64,000 nucleotides of DNA from Pyrinomonadaceae bacterium (GCA_014380365.1 JACMJZ010000007.1:1-64000); one strand, 5' to 3'. Shown: positions 1 to 9,815, counted from the first letter of the stretch. Notes: a model not told the origin generated them from the letters alone. Numbers and translations: made by a program.

Positions 1-332
1 CGTACAATGCCACCAGCAGGGTACGGGGAACATTTTGGAACGCTAACGAAGCAAATAGCAGCCCTGCGCCCAATCTGGACACGGTTGTCAATTCGACAAT
101 CCAAATCCTAGTGGAGGAGCGAAGCATAACTCCTTGTTATCCAAATGTCTTAGTCGGTTTCTGGGCTTTGGTCTGACCGAGTGCGCAAGGAAGCAGGCTC
201 GTGAGAATTCAGCCCCAACAAAACACCAAAGACAATATGACTGACACAATTCGAAGTCAATAGTAGCGGGATTACTGTGTGGGATTAGTGAGGGGTGGGC
301 ATGAAAAAGGCTCCTTGGTCATTGCGAAACCT
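1..332. other. Non-coding left edge
   Basis: No reading frame here has coding character on either strand, and I see no RNA gene or clear hairpin. The stretch lies downstream of the minus-strand phosphatidyltransferase gene, so it should contain that gene's 3' end signals, but I could not identify a terminator. Confidence 0.5.
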
Positions 333-923
333 TTATCGAAGCTTAAGATAGTGGATAATGCTGACGACACCACATGTTACAGCAGCGTAGGCAGCCACTT
401 GCATAGATATGTGTATTGAAATGGGAAAAGAAAGAGCGTGAATCTCGGCATACATCCGAGCCAATCCAAGCAACATGATAAGGTACATGAAATAGCCGTG
501 AAAGTTGGTCGACGGTCGAATCCGTTCGATCTTCGGCAATTTCTCAGCATACAGTATCCTTGTGATATAGAGCCCGAGCTCCCGCACAATCAGGCACCAG
601 GTAACCAAGGGATCCAGAAAACCCTGTGCATTGAACGCAATTATGATTGCGGCATAAAAAGACTTATCACCAAGGCTGTCCCAATGCCTACCGAGTATTG
701 AATCTACGTGCAATCGTCGCGCAAGATATCCGTCTAGGATGTCCGTTCCCCACGCCACCAAACACAGGCCAATTGACACATACAGGAGCGGGGTAGTCCT
801 CTGAAAACAAACCACAAAGAGTAGTCCCAGTGCGATTCGAGATAGTGAAAAACTGTTCACTACAGTTCTTGGACTGATCGCAATTCCAATGTAGCCAAAG
901 GCATTCCTCACGAGTGTTGTCAT
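333..923 (-). CDS. CDP-alcohol phosphatidyltransferase (PgsA-like)
   Basis: 196 aa integral membrane protein. The family signature DGxxARx8GxxxDxxxD is complete at about residues 63-85 (from DGYLAR to the last Asp of WDSLGD). These Asp residues bind the metal and the CDP-diacylglycerol pyrophosphate. The enzyme transfers a phosphatidyl group to a small alcohol at the inner membrane; length and topology fit phosphatidylglycerophosphate synthase, but the alcohol cannot be read from sequence. The ATG is preceded by GAGGTGAG on the minus strand. Only 3 bp separate it from the membrane-protein gene upstream (927-1673), so the two are probably co-transcribed. A separate synthase such as phosphatidylinositol synthase remains possible. 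Confidence 0.85.
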   Translation of the reverse strand: MTTLVRNAFGYIGIAISPRTVVNSFSLSRIALGLLFVVCFQRTTPLLYVSIGLCLVAWGTDILDGYLARRLHVDSILGRHWDSLGDKSFYAAIIIAFNAQGFLDPLVTWCLIVRELGLYITRILYAEKLPKIERIRPSTNFHGYFMYLIMLLGLARMYAEIHALSFPISIHISMQVAAYAAVTCGVVSIIHYLKLR

Positions 924-926
924 TGC

Positions 927-1673
927 TCACCTCGAGGCAAAGAGTGCTCCAACAAATACCAACCATGATAGAGCCGCAAACAGGATGTATAGAAACCCGT
1001 AACGTCTCCGTTCTGTGTCAGGAACCTTAAGTTGCCCAAGCTCTAAGTGTTTAGAAGTTCGAATGAAGTGAGCTTCAGGCAGTATGGAAACGGCTTCGTC
1101 TTTGCTCTTTTCTTTAGGCTCCCCCTCAAACATACTCGCTAACGCTAACAACCAGAGCGAACCTGGCAAGAAGTCGGTACCGGAAATCTTTACGAGTAAC
1201 TTTGCCCAACGATTGATCTCACCGGTCGGCCATGCTTTCTCATCGGATCCTTCCTTGGCGTTGGCAATCACTTCTAGGTTGGCCTTTTTCAGCTGTTTCT
1301 CATACTGCAATATCGTCAGGCTCCCATGTTTTCTTATGACAACTAGTTCTAATCCCAGCAACACAAGGGCCGCGCCAAAATAGATGAAAAGCAATCGATT
1401 AGCCTTACCAGTTTGCAATGCCTCCACGGTTCTTATGCATTGGGCCGCAAAAGCGAAAAAGGTCAGGTTTAAGAAAAAAGGGTCAGGCTGTAATTCCACA
1501 TTGCTTCGCAGATACCATAGGAACAATGCTATTACCACAACGGCCCCTGCGTGCGCGATTACAAGATTATTGTGGGACCAAAACCCACCGACGTCTTGAT
1601 AGAGAATCCAGCCAAGCACAATCATCAAGAGAATAATGACGAGGAGGAGAAGGAGTCGGCGTCGAGATCGCAT
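927..1673 (-). CDS. Multi-pass membrane protein, unknown function
   Basis: 248 aa. A strongly hydrophobic N-terminal segment (Leu/Ile/Val-rich, about residues 6-25) follows an Arg cluster. Further membrane segments lie near residues 37-55, 65-80 and 90-112, and a last one fills the C-terminus. The middle (about 115-225) is a charged soluble loop rich in Lys/Glu. I do not recognise a family. It precedes the phosphatidyltransferase gene by 3 bp on the minus strand, which suggests a shared membrane role, but no enzyme motif is visible. The ATG has an AGGA about 9 nt upstream. Confidence 0.7.
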   Translation of the reverse strand: MRSRRRLLLLLVIILLMIVLGWILYQDVGGFWSHNNLVIAHAGAVVVIALFLWYLRSNVELQPDPFFLNLTFFAFAAQCIRTVEALQTGKANRLLFIYFGAALVLLGLELVVIRKHGSLTILQYEKQLKKANLEVIANAKEGSDEKAWPTGEINRWAKLLVKISGTDFLPGSLWLLALASMFEGEPKEKSKDEAVSILPEAHFIRTSKHLELGQLKVPDTERRRYGFLYILFAALSWLVFVGALFASR

Positions 1674-1920
1674 TATCTTTTTTCCTGAGGATTGGAGTGA
1701 AGGTCGAGCTTATAAGCGTGTTCCGCTAAAGACTTTGGAAAGCGGCAAACTGTATAACACTTATCCGCATATTAGAGCAACCTAAACGAAAGATGAAGTT
1801 CCGATGCAAGAATCCATTGGCTCGGAGATCTCAGATTCAGAAATCAGCCATCCTCGAACGACTGCATCGATCCCGTCTTGGCAGAAAGGCTAAGTAAACG
1901 TATATTGCGTTGACGACCGC

Positions 1921-2481
1921 TCAAACGTTACCGCTAGTCGCGTAATAACCGGCGTACGCGATTATCACATGCCTCAGCGTTCTGCCCATAAGAACTGGCA
2001 CGAAATACTTGGCGAGTGGAATTCTCAGTGAGCCCGCAAGGGCTGAAACAGGATCAAAAAATGGATTTGGTATACTCGCCAGCAGAAACAGCGGTAGGAA
2101 TGAACGTTCACGTGAGACGCGAATGAAACGCCAATTTCCAAAGCGCTCAAACTTGCGCTGGGACTCGTCTGACAGCGAAGCGCGAAAGGAGTAGCCGAAC
2201 ACATAGCCCGATAGTTCACCTATGGTCCCTCCTACTCCTCCAGCAACACCCACCAATAAGGGATTCAATCTGCTTGCGACAAGAAATGTTGCAATCTGAG
2301 ACGGCCCGGCAACGGGCGACACGCTGTTGATGAGGCTAAAGACGAAGATTCCTCTGTAGCCAAACGATGCTAACCACTCAACCGAAATCGCTCCTCTCCA
2401 CAGCGCAACTCCGGCAGCAGCCATGGCCAACAAGATAAGCAGCGTCAGGCTTATGTGAACATATCTATTGTTCAGCCACAT
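1921..2481 (-). CDS. VTT/DedA-like membrane protein
   Basis: 186 aa with an N-terminal membrane helix (about 8-27) and several later hydrophobic segments. The Gly-rich block around residues 79-95 (GGVGGTIGELSGY) and the later block with IPNPFFDPVSALAG match the VTT (SNARE-associated Golgi/DedA) fold, whose members have re-entrant loops and are linked to lipid scrambling or proton-coupled transport. It is shorter than typical DedA proteins (about 200-220 aa). It lies 247 bp upstream of the 1673-927 pair on the same strand, consistent with a membrane-lipid neighbourhood. The substrate is unknown. Confidence 0.75.
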   Translation of the reverse strand: MWLNNRYVHISLTLLILLAMAAAGVALWRGAISVEWLASFGYRGIFVFSLINSVSPVAGPSQIATFLVASRLNPLLVGVAGGVGGTIGELSGYVFGYSFRASLSDESQRKFERFGNWRFIRVSRERSFLPLFLLASIPNPFFDPVSALAGSLRIPLAKYFVPVLMGRTLRHVIIAYAGYYATSGNV

Positions 2482-2892
2482 ATATGCCGACTTACCAGTT
2501 GTCAGTGGAACATATCAGCTCGGTTCGGCGCTGATGGGCCACAACACCGCACGTGTGGTTGCTGAGAATATGAGATTACGTGTATTTCCACAAGGATCGG
2601 TTAGTGCTTTGTGATTTTCAGTGGTTGAGCGAAGACTACCAGCCCCCTAGTTGGTAATAAGCTCTTAACTGGGGTCGTCGTCTTTTAAGCGTCGTGTCAG
2701 CGCATTCAGCCATTTAGTCGACAAACTCAAGCTTCCGTTTGGGCCGGGGCGACTGAGCCGGATTCCCTTGAATCTTCTGCCTTCTCTGACTAGACTCCGG
2801 ACGGTTTTTCCCGCCCACCGAGACGAATCGAAAAAAGCTCTTCAATTCTACCAAGGGTCCGCCCTCCGGACTCGTTTGCGGGAGTGCATAGG
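2482..2892. other. Intergenic region before the recombinase gene
   Basis: A 410-bp gap between divergent genes, so it should hold promoters for both. A terminator-like hairpin is visible at 2643-2674: CCCC-(T bulge)-AGTT pairs with AACTGGGG, and TCTTTT follows at 2681-2686. It would read on the plus strand, although no plus-strand gene lies upstream. A recombinase attachment site could lie here, but I could not find a matching copy elsewhere. Confidence 0.35.
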
Positions 2893-3867
2893 ATGCAACT
2901 AAAACAAGCAATCGCGGAGTTTGTTAACGGCTATTTCTCGACTCATAAACGAAGTAAGAAGACCGAAGTGGCGTACTGCTCCGACTTGGGGCAATTTGGG
3001 TCCTATGCAGGAAAGGATCTTCCGCTTTTGTCCCTTGGCGGATCGCTAATCGAAGACTGGTCTGCACATCTTCGGACAGAAGGTTATGCTCCTGCTTCTA
3101 TGCGAAGGAAGATCGTGGTTCTTAAAGTCTTTTGTTCTTACTGGGTGCGGAAAGGCGTACTGCACGAATCGCCGTTTTGGCGAGTCAAGGTGAGCTTCGG
3201 GCGCATAGAACAGTTACCTCGTGCGCTTACGGAGGGGGAGATGCGAGGCCTCTTGGACCAAGCTGGACGCAGCCGGTCTGCCGCAGCGATTCAGCGAAAT
3301 GGCGGAGCAGTAGCACTGAGTATGGGTGGCCAGACTTCATCGCGGATCTATCGCGCGCTCAGAAATCTAGCGCTGGTTGATCTGCTTTTTGCCACGGGAA
3401 TGCGCGTGGGAGAAGTCTCGGCTCTTGATGTGGACGACTTTGAGGTAGCCGAGTCAGTTTTCAGGGTACAAGGGAAGGGAGGACGAGACCGCTTGGCCTT
3501 TGTAGTTGACGAGCGGACGGTTCTCATCCAGCGCGAGCATCTAGAGGCGCGGTCACAGCTTGTAACTGAAAGCAATGCACTCTTTTTGAACGCCTCTGGT
3601 GAACGCCTTTCAACCCAGGGGATGGCAAATGTCATCGCCCAGTTCAGGCACGAGGCGGGGATCAAGCGTCATATAACACCCCATATGCTGCGGCACACAG
3701 TAGCGACTTTGCTACTCCGGAACGGCGCGGATATTCGGGTGGTCCAAGAGTTTTTAGGACACGCTTCAATCGCCACGACTCAGCGTTACACGCACATAGC
3801 GAAAGAACATCTGATTGGCGTGCTCCGAAAGCATCACCCATCGATGGGGTTCCGAGCAAAGGCTTGA
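2893..3867 (+). CDS. Tyrosine recombinase / integrase (XerC/D-like)
   Basis: 324 aa site-specific recombinase with the usual two-domain layout: an N-terminal SAM-like core-binding domain (about 1-95, with the phage-integrase pattern 'TEVAYCSDLGQF') and a C-terminal catalytic domain. Catalytic residues visible: Arg171 in TGMRVGE, Lys in QGKGGRD, His-x-x-Arg in HMLRH, His in FLGHAS and the nucleophile Tyr299 in QRYTHI. A GTG at 2884 also opens the frame, but GGGAG lies 8 nt before the ATG at 2893, so I prefer the latter. Unlike XerC/D, it carries an insertion of about 25 residues with alternating Arg/Ser/Gly around residues 118-145. Sitting at the left edge of a defence-like gene set, it may be an island integrase rather than the chromosomal dimer resolvase. 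Confidence 0.9.
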   Translation: MQLKQAIAEFVNGYFSTHKRSKKTEVAYCSDLGQFGSYAGKDLPLLSLGGSLIEDWSAHLRTEGYAPASMRRKIVVLKVFCSYWVRKGVLHESPFWRVKVSFGRIEQLPRALTEGEMRGLLDQAGRSRSAAAIQRNGGAVALSMGGQTSSRIYRALRNLALVDLLFATGMRVGEVSALDVDDFEVAESVFRVQGKGGRDRLAFVVDERTVLIQREHLEARSQLVTESNALFLNASGERLSTQGMANVIAQFRHEAGIKRHITPHMLRHTVATLLLRNGADIRVVQEFLGHASIATTQRYTHIAKEHLIGVLRKHHPSMGFRAKA

Positions 3868-4083
3868 CAATAGTAAGGGCCAGCTTGGAGTTGAGGCTAG
3901 TATGTCTCGTTGCGGGTTTCCTATTTGGGCTCGCGAAGATGACTCCGCTCCTTCTTTGGTGGTGCCGTGGAAAAACTCGGATCCGATATCTCAAGTCTTT
4001 GGCAATTTGCTACAAGTCATCGACTCGCGGCGCCTACAGGCAAATGACGCGCTGCAAAAACAAACGTGCTACGATCTTCGCTT

Positions 4084-5239
4084 GTGAAACTATTCGACGA
4101 TTCTGTTAGGAGCTATCACTCGCCATCTGGGTATGGCGAGCCTGACTTCGATTCTTACAATCGTTCAGCGAATGAGCCGATTTGTAGAATCCGAGACGTT
4201 CTTGAAGATTGGTTTTCGCGCTATCCGCAATCCGACCGATCCGAGTTACGGCATCGATTTCGGTCCCACGAGGGGCACAACCATTCTTCGGCCTTTTTTG
4301 AACTGTGGCTTCACGAATTATTGTTGCGCTTAGGTTGTTCAATCAAAGTTCATCCCACGTTGCCAGCGACTACAAGAAGGGTCGACTTTTTTGTCGAGTC
4401 ACCGCAAGGCAATGATTTTTACATGGAAGCAGTTCATGTAAGCGGTGAGTCGGGGGAACAATCCAAATCCCAAGCGCGGCTAAAGACCCTTTATGATTCA
4501 CTCAATTAATGATTCACTCAATTATCTAAACTCACCGGACTTTTTCATACATTTGGACGTTAGCGGTGCTCCTAGATCACCTGTTCCAGCGACAAAGATA
4601 AGGAACTGGCTTGAGCGTGAGCTTTCAATCCTGAACCCAGAACTCATAAATCGCTTTGTAGAGTTACGACGTTTAGACCTTCTGCCAAGGTGGCGGTTCG
4701 AACATGATGGCCTGCGCCTTACGTGCTATCCCACTCCAAAGCCTCCGGAGTTGCGTGGCACTCCGGGAGTTAGAACATTAGCAACTAAAAGTTTCGGTGG
4801 AATCATTGACTCTGAAGGTCCGATAAGAGATGCGGTCGCGGCTAAAGCAAAGCGGTATGGCATTTTAGATTTACCGCTTGTGGTGGCGGTCAATGCGACA
4901 GATCATTTCATTTCCGAACGCGATGTGTTGGGAGCTCTTTGCGGCTCAGTAAGTGGGTGGGTGGAACCGGAAATACTCAACGATTCAAGAGGCGTGTGGG
5001 GAAGCAACAAGAGACCCGCATGGACTCGTCTAAGTGCCGTGCTGGTAACCAGGAAGCTCAGACCCGACAAAATGGTTGCCATTCCTGCTTGGCTTTACCA
5101 TAATCCTCGACCCAAGCGTCCTTACGTGGGCGAATTGACTCGTCTCCCTCAGATCATCCCAAGGAACAATCGACTGATAACACACAATGGCGAGAGCTTG
5201 GAGTCAATTCTGGGTCTGCCATCCGGTTTTCCTGAATGA
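4084..5239 (+). pseudogene. PD-(D/E)XK nuclease-like gene split by a 16-bp tandem duplication
   Basis: Two overlapping frames (4084-4509 and 4493-5239) read as one protein of about 380 aa once one copy of a duplicated 16-mer (4493-4508 and 4509-4524) is removed: the frame then runs LKTLYDSLNYLNSPDFF without a break. The N-terminal part has a restriction-endonuclease-like core: Glu in FFELWLHELLLRLG, then Asp in RRVDFFVE, then MEA about 10 residues later. The C-terminal part is a globular domain I do not recognise, with the block ISERDVLGALCGS. A new ATG lies inside the repeat, so the second part could be made by coupled restart. A GTG at 4066 is an alternative first start. The function would be DNA cleavage in a defence context; this is inference. 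Confidence 0.65.
4493..4524 (+). repeat. 16-bp perfect tandem duplication causing a frameshift
   Basis: ATGATTCACTCAATTA occurs twice head to tail (4493-4508, 4509-4524). Because 16 is not a multiple of 3, the extra copy shifts the frame and brings a TAA at 4507-4509. Deleting either copy restores one long frame. It could be a recent slippage mutation, a reversible on/off switch or an assembly artefact. Confidence 0.9.
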
Positions 5240-5297
5240 CTTTGAAGGAGACATCCTCCTCCCTTATCGCATCGCATGAAATGAAAGGACGATTTTG

Positions 5298-6059
5298 ATG
5301 AAGCCATTATCTGCTGCTTTGAATGAAGAGAAGCTAATGCCTAGCGAAACTCAAATTTCTGAGAACAATTCGCCCGGTGCCCTCACAGAAAAAGTAAAAG
5401 AGTTACTGAGTGAATTCCTAACAGGATATGAGAAAGAACCTATTCTGCGTGCCTTAGTCCAACTTCTTTTTCCTTTTGGTGGCCCGTCTGATTTTCTCCT
5501 TGCTTGGAAGGCTACAAATTTATATCAGCAACGGGTCCAGGCGCTACTGGAAAGCGTTGTAATAAGTGTTTCAAATCTGGAAGAACGAACGCTCAATAAG
5601 GACTTCCTTTACTCTGAGGAGTTCTTGGAGTTGTTGGGAACCTGTATTGAGATAGTTGCTCGAACCGCAAGTGAAAGGAAACGAAAGTACATTGCGGCCT
5701 TTCTTGTGGGCACTATCAAAAGCGGTCAGGCACACGATCTATCTCAGCAAATTGCCGAGGATTTAAGAGTTCTTCAAGACTTTCATTTACAAATGTTGAC
5801 TTCTGTGCCCGACAGCTTACTTCCGAACGTCCTCGCTCCCGTAGACGAAAGGGCCTCTCACAGAGTTATTGATCTACATAAATTGAGAGCAATTGTGGAG
5901 ATGGATTGGGCAGTTTTCAGTAAAGGGAGGACTGATCTCGAACGTTTAGGATTCATTAGATACGATTCTGAAGCGACAGCGTGGGCGGGTGGCGACATAG
6001 GGAACTATTGGATTACGGGGTACTTTACTATTTTCAAGGACTCGCTCGCTGAAGCGTAA
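5298..6059 (+). CDS. Hypothetical protein of the defence-like island
   Basis: 253 aa, soluble and mostly helical. Residues about 28-70 are a charged helix followed by a hydrophobic Phe/Leu/Pro stretch (LLFPFGGP). Residues about 95-165 are helical, with the charged segment ERKRKYIAAFLVG. The C-terminal part (about 195-250) looks like a winged-helix-type fold (DLHKLRAIVEMDW, LERLGFIRYDS). The layout recalls small helical regulatory proteins of phage and defence loci, but I do not recognise a family. AAGGAC lies about 8 nt before the ATG. It lies 58 bp after the broken nuclease gene and may have been its partner. Confidence 0.65.
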   Translation: MKPLSAALNEEKLMPSETQISENNSPGALTEKVKELLSEFLTGYEKEPILRALVQLLFPFGGPSDFLLAWKATNLYQQRVQALLESVVISVSNLEERTLNKDFLYSEEFLELLGTCIEIVARTASERKRKYIAAFLVGTIKSGQAHDLSQQIAEDLRVLQDFHLQMLTSVPDSLLPNVLAPVDERASHRVIDLHKLRAIVEMDWAVFSKGRTDLERLGFIRYDSEATAWAGGDIGNYWITGYFTIFKDSLAEA

Positions 6060-6577
6060 GGAACTTCCTTCATTCGTAAGCACCGTCCCTCATGACCTAC
6101 ACCGTGATCAAGAGTACGCGCCGAGTAAAGATCTCATTTGTTGTGCTCCTTTGAGTCTCTCTTATGATCGCTGGGTTACGATGTCCGCCCCCATTTTCTG
6201 CTTCGTGGCTTTGCCGGAATTTACTCAAGCCATCGCGACTGACGTTGAATAGGGAGCCACAAGTCCTTTGAGCTACAAGATCCGAAGCGGCATCCGAGAG
6301 TTCATCTTTTGGGGTTTTCGTGAAAGGCTTGGCTGTACGGTGCCCGCACATTATTCACTGACACACTCACCAGAGTTTCTGTGACGATTGCTAATGTGTT
6401 GAGCCTGACTATAATATTTAGTAGAGCTAACCTCTATTGCGACAACTGGCTGACTGCATCACCCGCAGGTTATTACATACGACTAGGGTTCGCGTTAAGA
6501 ACAGTCATCGTCAGACAGGTCCAAAGACATCGGTGCTCCATTTCGCCGGAAATTGAGCAACTCAAAGGAAGGCTGAT
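6060..6577. other. 518-bp gap before the three-gene operon
   Basis: No frame here has coding character; open frames on both strands are short and of random composition. The region should contain the promoter of the 6578-11888 operon, but I see no convincing -35/-10 or -24/-12 pair. I saw no hairpin strong enough to call a terminator for the gene ending at 6059. Confidence 0.45.
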
Positions 6578-8530
6578 GTGCTTACTCACGTCTACCGTTA
6601 CGGCCCCTCTCGCCAACGTATCTTAAAAGGATTTGTTGTCGCGGGGCAGGAAGCGGAACGTATTGTGTCACGAGTTGTGAAGGAGTGGCCTGCTTCGCTC
6701 TCAGGTGCTCTGAACTTGAGCGCTGATGCGCGTTTTCCCACAAACGTTTGGCTGGATACCGGCCTAGTTTGGCTTCATACGCCGCAGGCGCGTGCGCGCC
6801 ACTTCAGTCAGTTAGCTGAATCCGCGCGAGGGCTCGCACAGTCTGTGACCAAAGCGGGAGGTAAGTTGCTGCCGAACGCGATTCGCCTATCGACGTCGGA
6901 GGCTTGGGAGTCTTACTTATGCAGTGACCGCCATCTGCTCGAAACTTTCGATGACTCTGAAAAGGAGGTGTACTGTAATCTATTACGTGTTCACCTGCCG
7001 GTGTTAATCGCCTTAACGGGACGTGCCGGCGTCAGCCCGCAGGGAGTTGAACCAGTCGCCTCACGGCATCTCGCGAACAGTAGTCACCATTTGGCAGCGC
7101 GCTACCTCGCTTCGGTTTCGCCTCAGTATCTGCAACGCGTTGTACAGTGTCTGCGTCGTGACCAGGGAGTAGGAATACTTGAATTACTGGACGTTTACCC
7201 CCTTGCGGATAACGGGGAGAACGGCGTGGAAATACGGTTCACCGATGGTCAAATATTGCTTAGTTCGGTCCGAGCTCAGGCGCTGCTTTACCAGGCGTTG
7301 CTGATAAAGGCAAGGCGACTAACGCGCAGTGGCCGCAGGATCGGCAATGTGCGTCAGAGCTTGGTTGAGCGCAATCGCGGTCGCGCAATTACGGATGGTT
7401 TGCAGGCTCGCCTTGAAGTAGAGGTACGGAAGCTGGACGAAGGGCGTGGACCAAGAACGTCAACCCAAACAAGACAAGGCACAACGCGGGGCGAGCGCAA
7501 TCCTAAGGAATTCCTTTCGGCACGCGAGGCCGCACTTTCTCTGCTCGAAGAACTGGCCAGTGAATTTCACGTTTTGGAAGTTGAGTTTGCGGAGATTGCA
7601 CCGTTGGTAATAGGAGCCGGATTACGGGCAATTGGCCTTGCGGGTCTTCAGAATGAAAGCGACTTAATGCGTGAATGGCTCAGGCAGTCGCATGCTCAGA
7701 GCTATGATCTTCTTTCGAGACTGCCTGATATGGTCTATCAATTTAGCCCGGGACAAGACGACGCGCTGACCGCTCTCAATAAGCTCCGATTCGGGCAGTC
7801 AACGGAGCGCTTGCAACGGTGGTGGGAGCTCATGCTTAAGACTTCAGCGCGCAGTGAGAGCTTGTCATTAAGATCCCGTGTCGATCACAGTTCGGAAAAA
7901 GTTACTGAGCGCTCGGTCGCACGAGACGGAAGGCGTGGCGATCGTGCTCCGCGAGAACAGTATTCGAATAGCAGTCGATCTGAATCTGCTGAAGGAGGCA
8001 AATCTCAGGAACACCGAGCCGAGGGTCCAGCACAGCAACGGAACCAGCAGGAGCTACTAACTCGAGCGGCAACCGAGTTACTTAAAGGGCTCCGTCAGCT
8101 CGGAACAACGGCTACGAAATCGGAGTATTCGTCCGCCTTGATTGCTTTTCAGCGAACGGGCCGCTCAAGCTCGCTCAACCGGGCAGCCGCTGTGTTGCCT
8201 GCCGCTGATGCCGAGGAGCTGGGACGACTGCTCGAACACATTTTGATTAATCCGCATGTCTCGGACGAACCAGCACGCGGTTGGGACGGGCCAGCATGTC
8301 GATCCGCCTGCGAACAAGCACGGCGCGAAGGACTAGCCACAGTTTTACTTCGCGCATCCGTTGAACTGGAAAACAGGCTGCGTGACAAAGCACTGCGCAT
8401 GGCGCAGGAGCGCCCTACCGGTATTGGGGCTTTTTTCCTGCAGCGACAAAATTACGACGTCGGTGGCGAAGACCTTACCGGCGTCAGGCTGGTCTTAGTG
8501 CGAACGGTTTCGGAGGCCGACGTCTCATGA
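6578..8530 (+). CDS. GCS2-amidoligase-like protein, first gene of a three-gene system
   Basis: 650 aa. Residues about 45-300 show the pattern of the GCS2/YbdK carboxylate-amine ligase family (glutamine-synthetase-like fold): an 'LxLHTP' strand, HLPVLIALTGRAGV (like HFIALSAASPY in YbdK), VEIRFTDGQILLSS (like the VEVRVMDTPLTL strand) and ERNRGRAITDGLQARL (like the NRFQACRYGLEG helix). The acidic metal-binding strand at the N-terminus (GxExE) is not obvious, so it may be inactive or divergent. The rest (about 320-650) is helical, with a Ser/Arg/Gln-rich linker near 430-500 and no recognised domain. The start is GTG with AAGGAAGG 5 nt upstream. The stop overlaps the next ATG (ATGA), which implies translational coupling. 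The GCS2 assignment is my inference from motif order. Confidence 0.55.
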   Translation: MLTHVYRYGPSRQRILKGFVVAGQEAERIVSRVVKEWPASLSGALNLSADARFPTNVWLDTGLVWLHTPQARARHFSQLAESARGLAQSVTKAGGKLLPNAIRLSTSEAWESYLCSDRHLLETFDDSEKEVYCNLLRVHLPVLIALTGRAGVSPQGVEPVASRHLANSSHHLAARYLASVSPQYLQRVVQCLRRDQGVGILELLDVYPLADNGENGVEIRFTDGQILLSSVRAQALLYQALLIKARRLTRSGRRIGNVRQSLVERNRGRAITDGLQARLEVEVRKLDEGRGPRTSTQTRQGTTRGERNPKEFLSAREAALSLLEELASEFHVLEVEFAEIAPLVIGAGLRAIGLAGLQNESDLMREWLRQSHAQSYDLLSRLPDMVYQFSPGQDDALTALNKLRFGQSTERLQRWWELMLKTSARSESLSLRSRVDHSSEKVTERSVARDGRRGDRAPREQYSNSSRSESAEGGKSQEHRAEGPAQQRNQQELLTRAATELLKGLRQLGTTATKSEYSSALIAFQRTGRSSSLNRAAAVLPAADAEELGRLLEHILINPHVSDEPARGWDGPACRSACEQARREGLATVLLRASVELENRLRDKALRMAQERPTGIGAFFLQRQNYDVGGEDLTGVRLVLVRTVSEADVS

Positions 8531-9801
8531 AAACTTCATCCGCCGTCGAAGTACTGCTGGATTTACGCCAATACAGTGAGCGAATTGAAGGAGCCCGCGG
8601 CTTCATCGATCTTTGGCAGTTGCTAGCTCCCACCATGGAGGGACAAGCGCTGAGCGCAGGGAAGAGCTACAACATCGCACATCCGAAGCATGGCAAGATC
8701 GGGATTACGTTGATGACTGTGCCACCGGAGTGCGCGGTTTTTCGATCGGAAACGCCTTTCGCCATACATTCAGTTCTTGAGCAGCCTGTTGTCCATTACG
8801 CGTGCGCGAAGTGCAGGAAGGAAGGTCGGCGGCAGTATGGTCCTTTCGTTTGTCAACGGTGCCGTGATGATCGCAACGAAACGCGCCTCTGCGATCAACA
8901 CGTCGTTATTCTTGATGGCAGCATGGCTTCCTTTTGTACCGAACACCATCCCGTCAGTCCGACCGGGGAGCAGGCGACCTTCTGGTGCATGGGTCGGCAA
9001 TGTCAAAACAAGCAAATCGCCTGGGGTCCCAGTGACCGCCACGTTCACCCGAACGATTCAGACTATTTTTACTGCCCAGGATGCTATGAAGAACTATTCC
9101 CACAATGCACCGGATTCGCGAACTGCAAAGATACGGGCAGCAATGCATGCGAGTTCGTCGACCCGACTTCAGAAAAGGGTTGCGGCACGCGACTCTGCAA
9201 CATACACGTGCGCCGCTGGCAGATTTATGGTCCACATCGCCTGGGCCTGAGCTTGTGTAACGCGCATCGTCGGGTGAGTGGTTTTTCCGATGCGCAAGTC
9301 GCATACGAAGTGGTGGCGGGCTCGGCGATGCGGCGCGGCAGTGGCTGGCGGCCGCCGACTCTCGGCTCCGTGCGACACATTCTCCAAAATGCGCGCGGCC
9401 GGTTCTATGAGTTATCTGCGATTTTCGAGATGTTCCGCTCGCTATCCAGTTCACTGACCAAAAAGACGAGGCTGCAGGATGATATGGCACACGCCCTGCG
9501 AGAGCGCGAATCATTCTGGCGAAGGGAACTGGAACAGGGAGCGACGAAGAAGACTGACGGCATGGTCTACTTCGAACGACTGAAAGCAGAATTGCGTTCG
9601 AGGAATTTGACGGGTCTTGACCGTGTTGCCGAAGCGATGAGTTATTCCGAGTACAAGGAGCGCGGCGACGATAAGCTTCTGATCATCAATTTGGATGAAT
9701 CGCTGAGGGGATTTTTGATCGGCAAGCAAGGCGTCACGATCAAGAGCATTCAGGCGCGACTCGGCGTGCGGGTGAAGTTTGAAGAACTGTCGCGGACTTA
9801 G
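8527..9801 (+). CDS. Cys/His-rich zinc-binding protein with C-terminal KH domain
   Basis: 424 aa. Residues about 90-250 hold a dense series of metal-binding pairs: CAKC, CQRC, CDQH, CTEHH, CMGRQC, CPGC, then further Cys and the CNIH and CNAH pairs. This looks like several treble-clef/B-box-type zinc sites. After a linker with a helical segment (about 290-375), the C-terminus (about 385-420) is a minimal KH-like RNA-binding motif: hydrophobic strand LLIINL, the GxxG loop GKQG (399-402), helix VTIKSIQARLG and strand VRVKF. It overlaps the upstream gene by 4 bp and is followed after 14 bp by the VWA gene. I infer an RNA-sensing adaptor. No enzymatic motif is visible. Confidence 0.75.
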   Translation: MKTSSAVEVLLDLRQYSERIEGARGFIDLWQLLAPTMEGQALSAGKSYNIAHPKHGKIGITLMTVPPECAVFRSETPFAIHSVLEQPVVHYACAKCRKEGRRQYGPFVCQRCRDDRNETRLCDQHVVILDGSMASFCTEHHPVSPTGEQATFWCMGRQCQNKQIAWGPSDRHVHPNDSDYFYCPGCYEELFPQCTGFANCKDTGSNACEFVDPTSEKGCGTRLCNIHVRRWQIYGPHRLGLSLCNAHRRVSGFSDAQVAYEVVAGSAMRRGSGWRPPTLGSVRHILQNARGRFYELSAIFEMFRSLSSSLTKKTRLQDDMAHALRERESFWRRELEQGATKKTDGMVYFERLKAELRSRNLTGLDRVAEAMSYSEYKERGDDKLLIINLDESLRGFLIGKQGVTIKSIQARLGVRVKFEELSRT

Positions 9802-9815
9802 AGGAAATCTAATCA

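Noticed and set aside
2714-2911. Minus-strand 65-codon frame
   Set aside because: Overlaps the recombinase start and has no supporting signals.
4493-5239. Independent second gene
   Set aside because: Its first 8 codons are made of the duplicated 16-mer, and removing one copy gives a continuous protein.
6097-6626. Short frames on both strands before the operon
   Set aside because: No coding character; the plus-strand frame overlaps the operon start.
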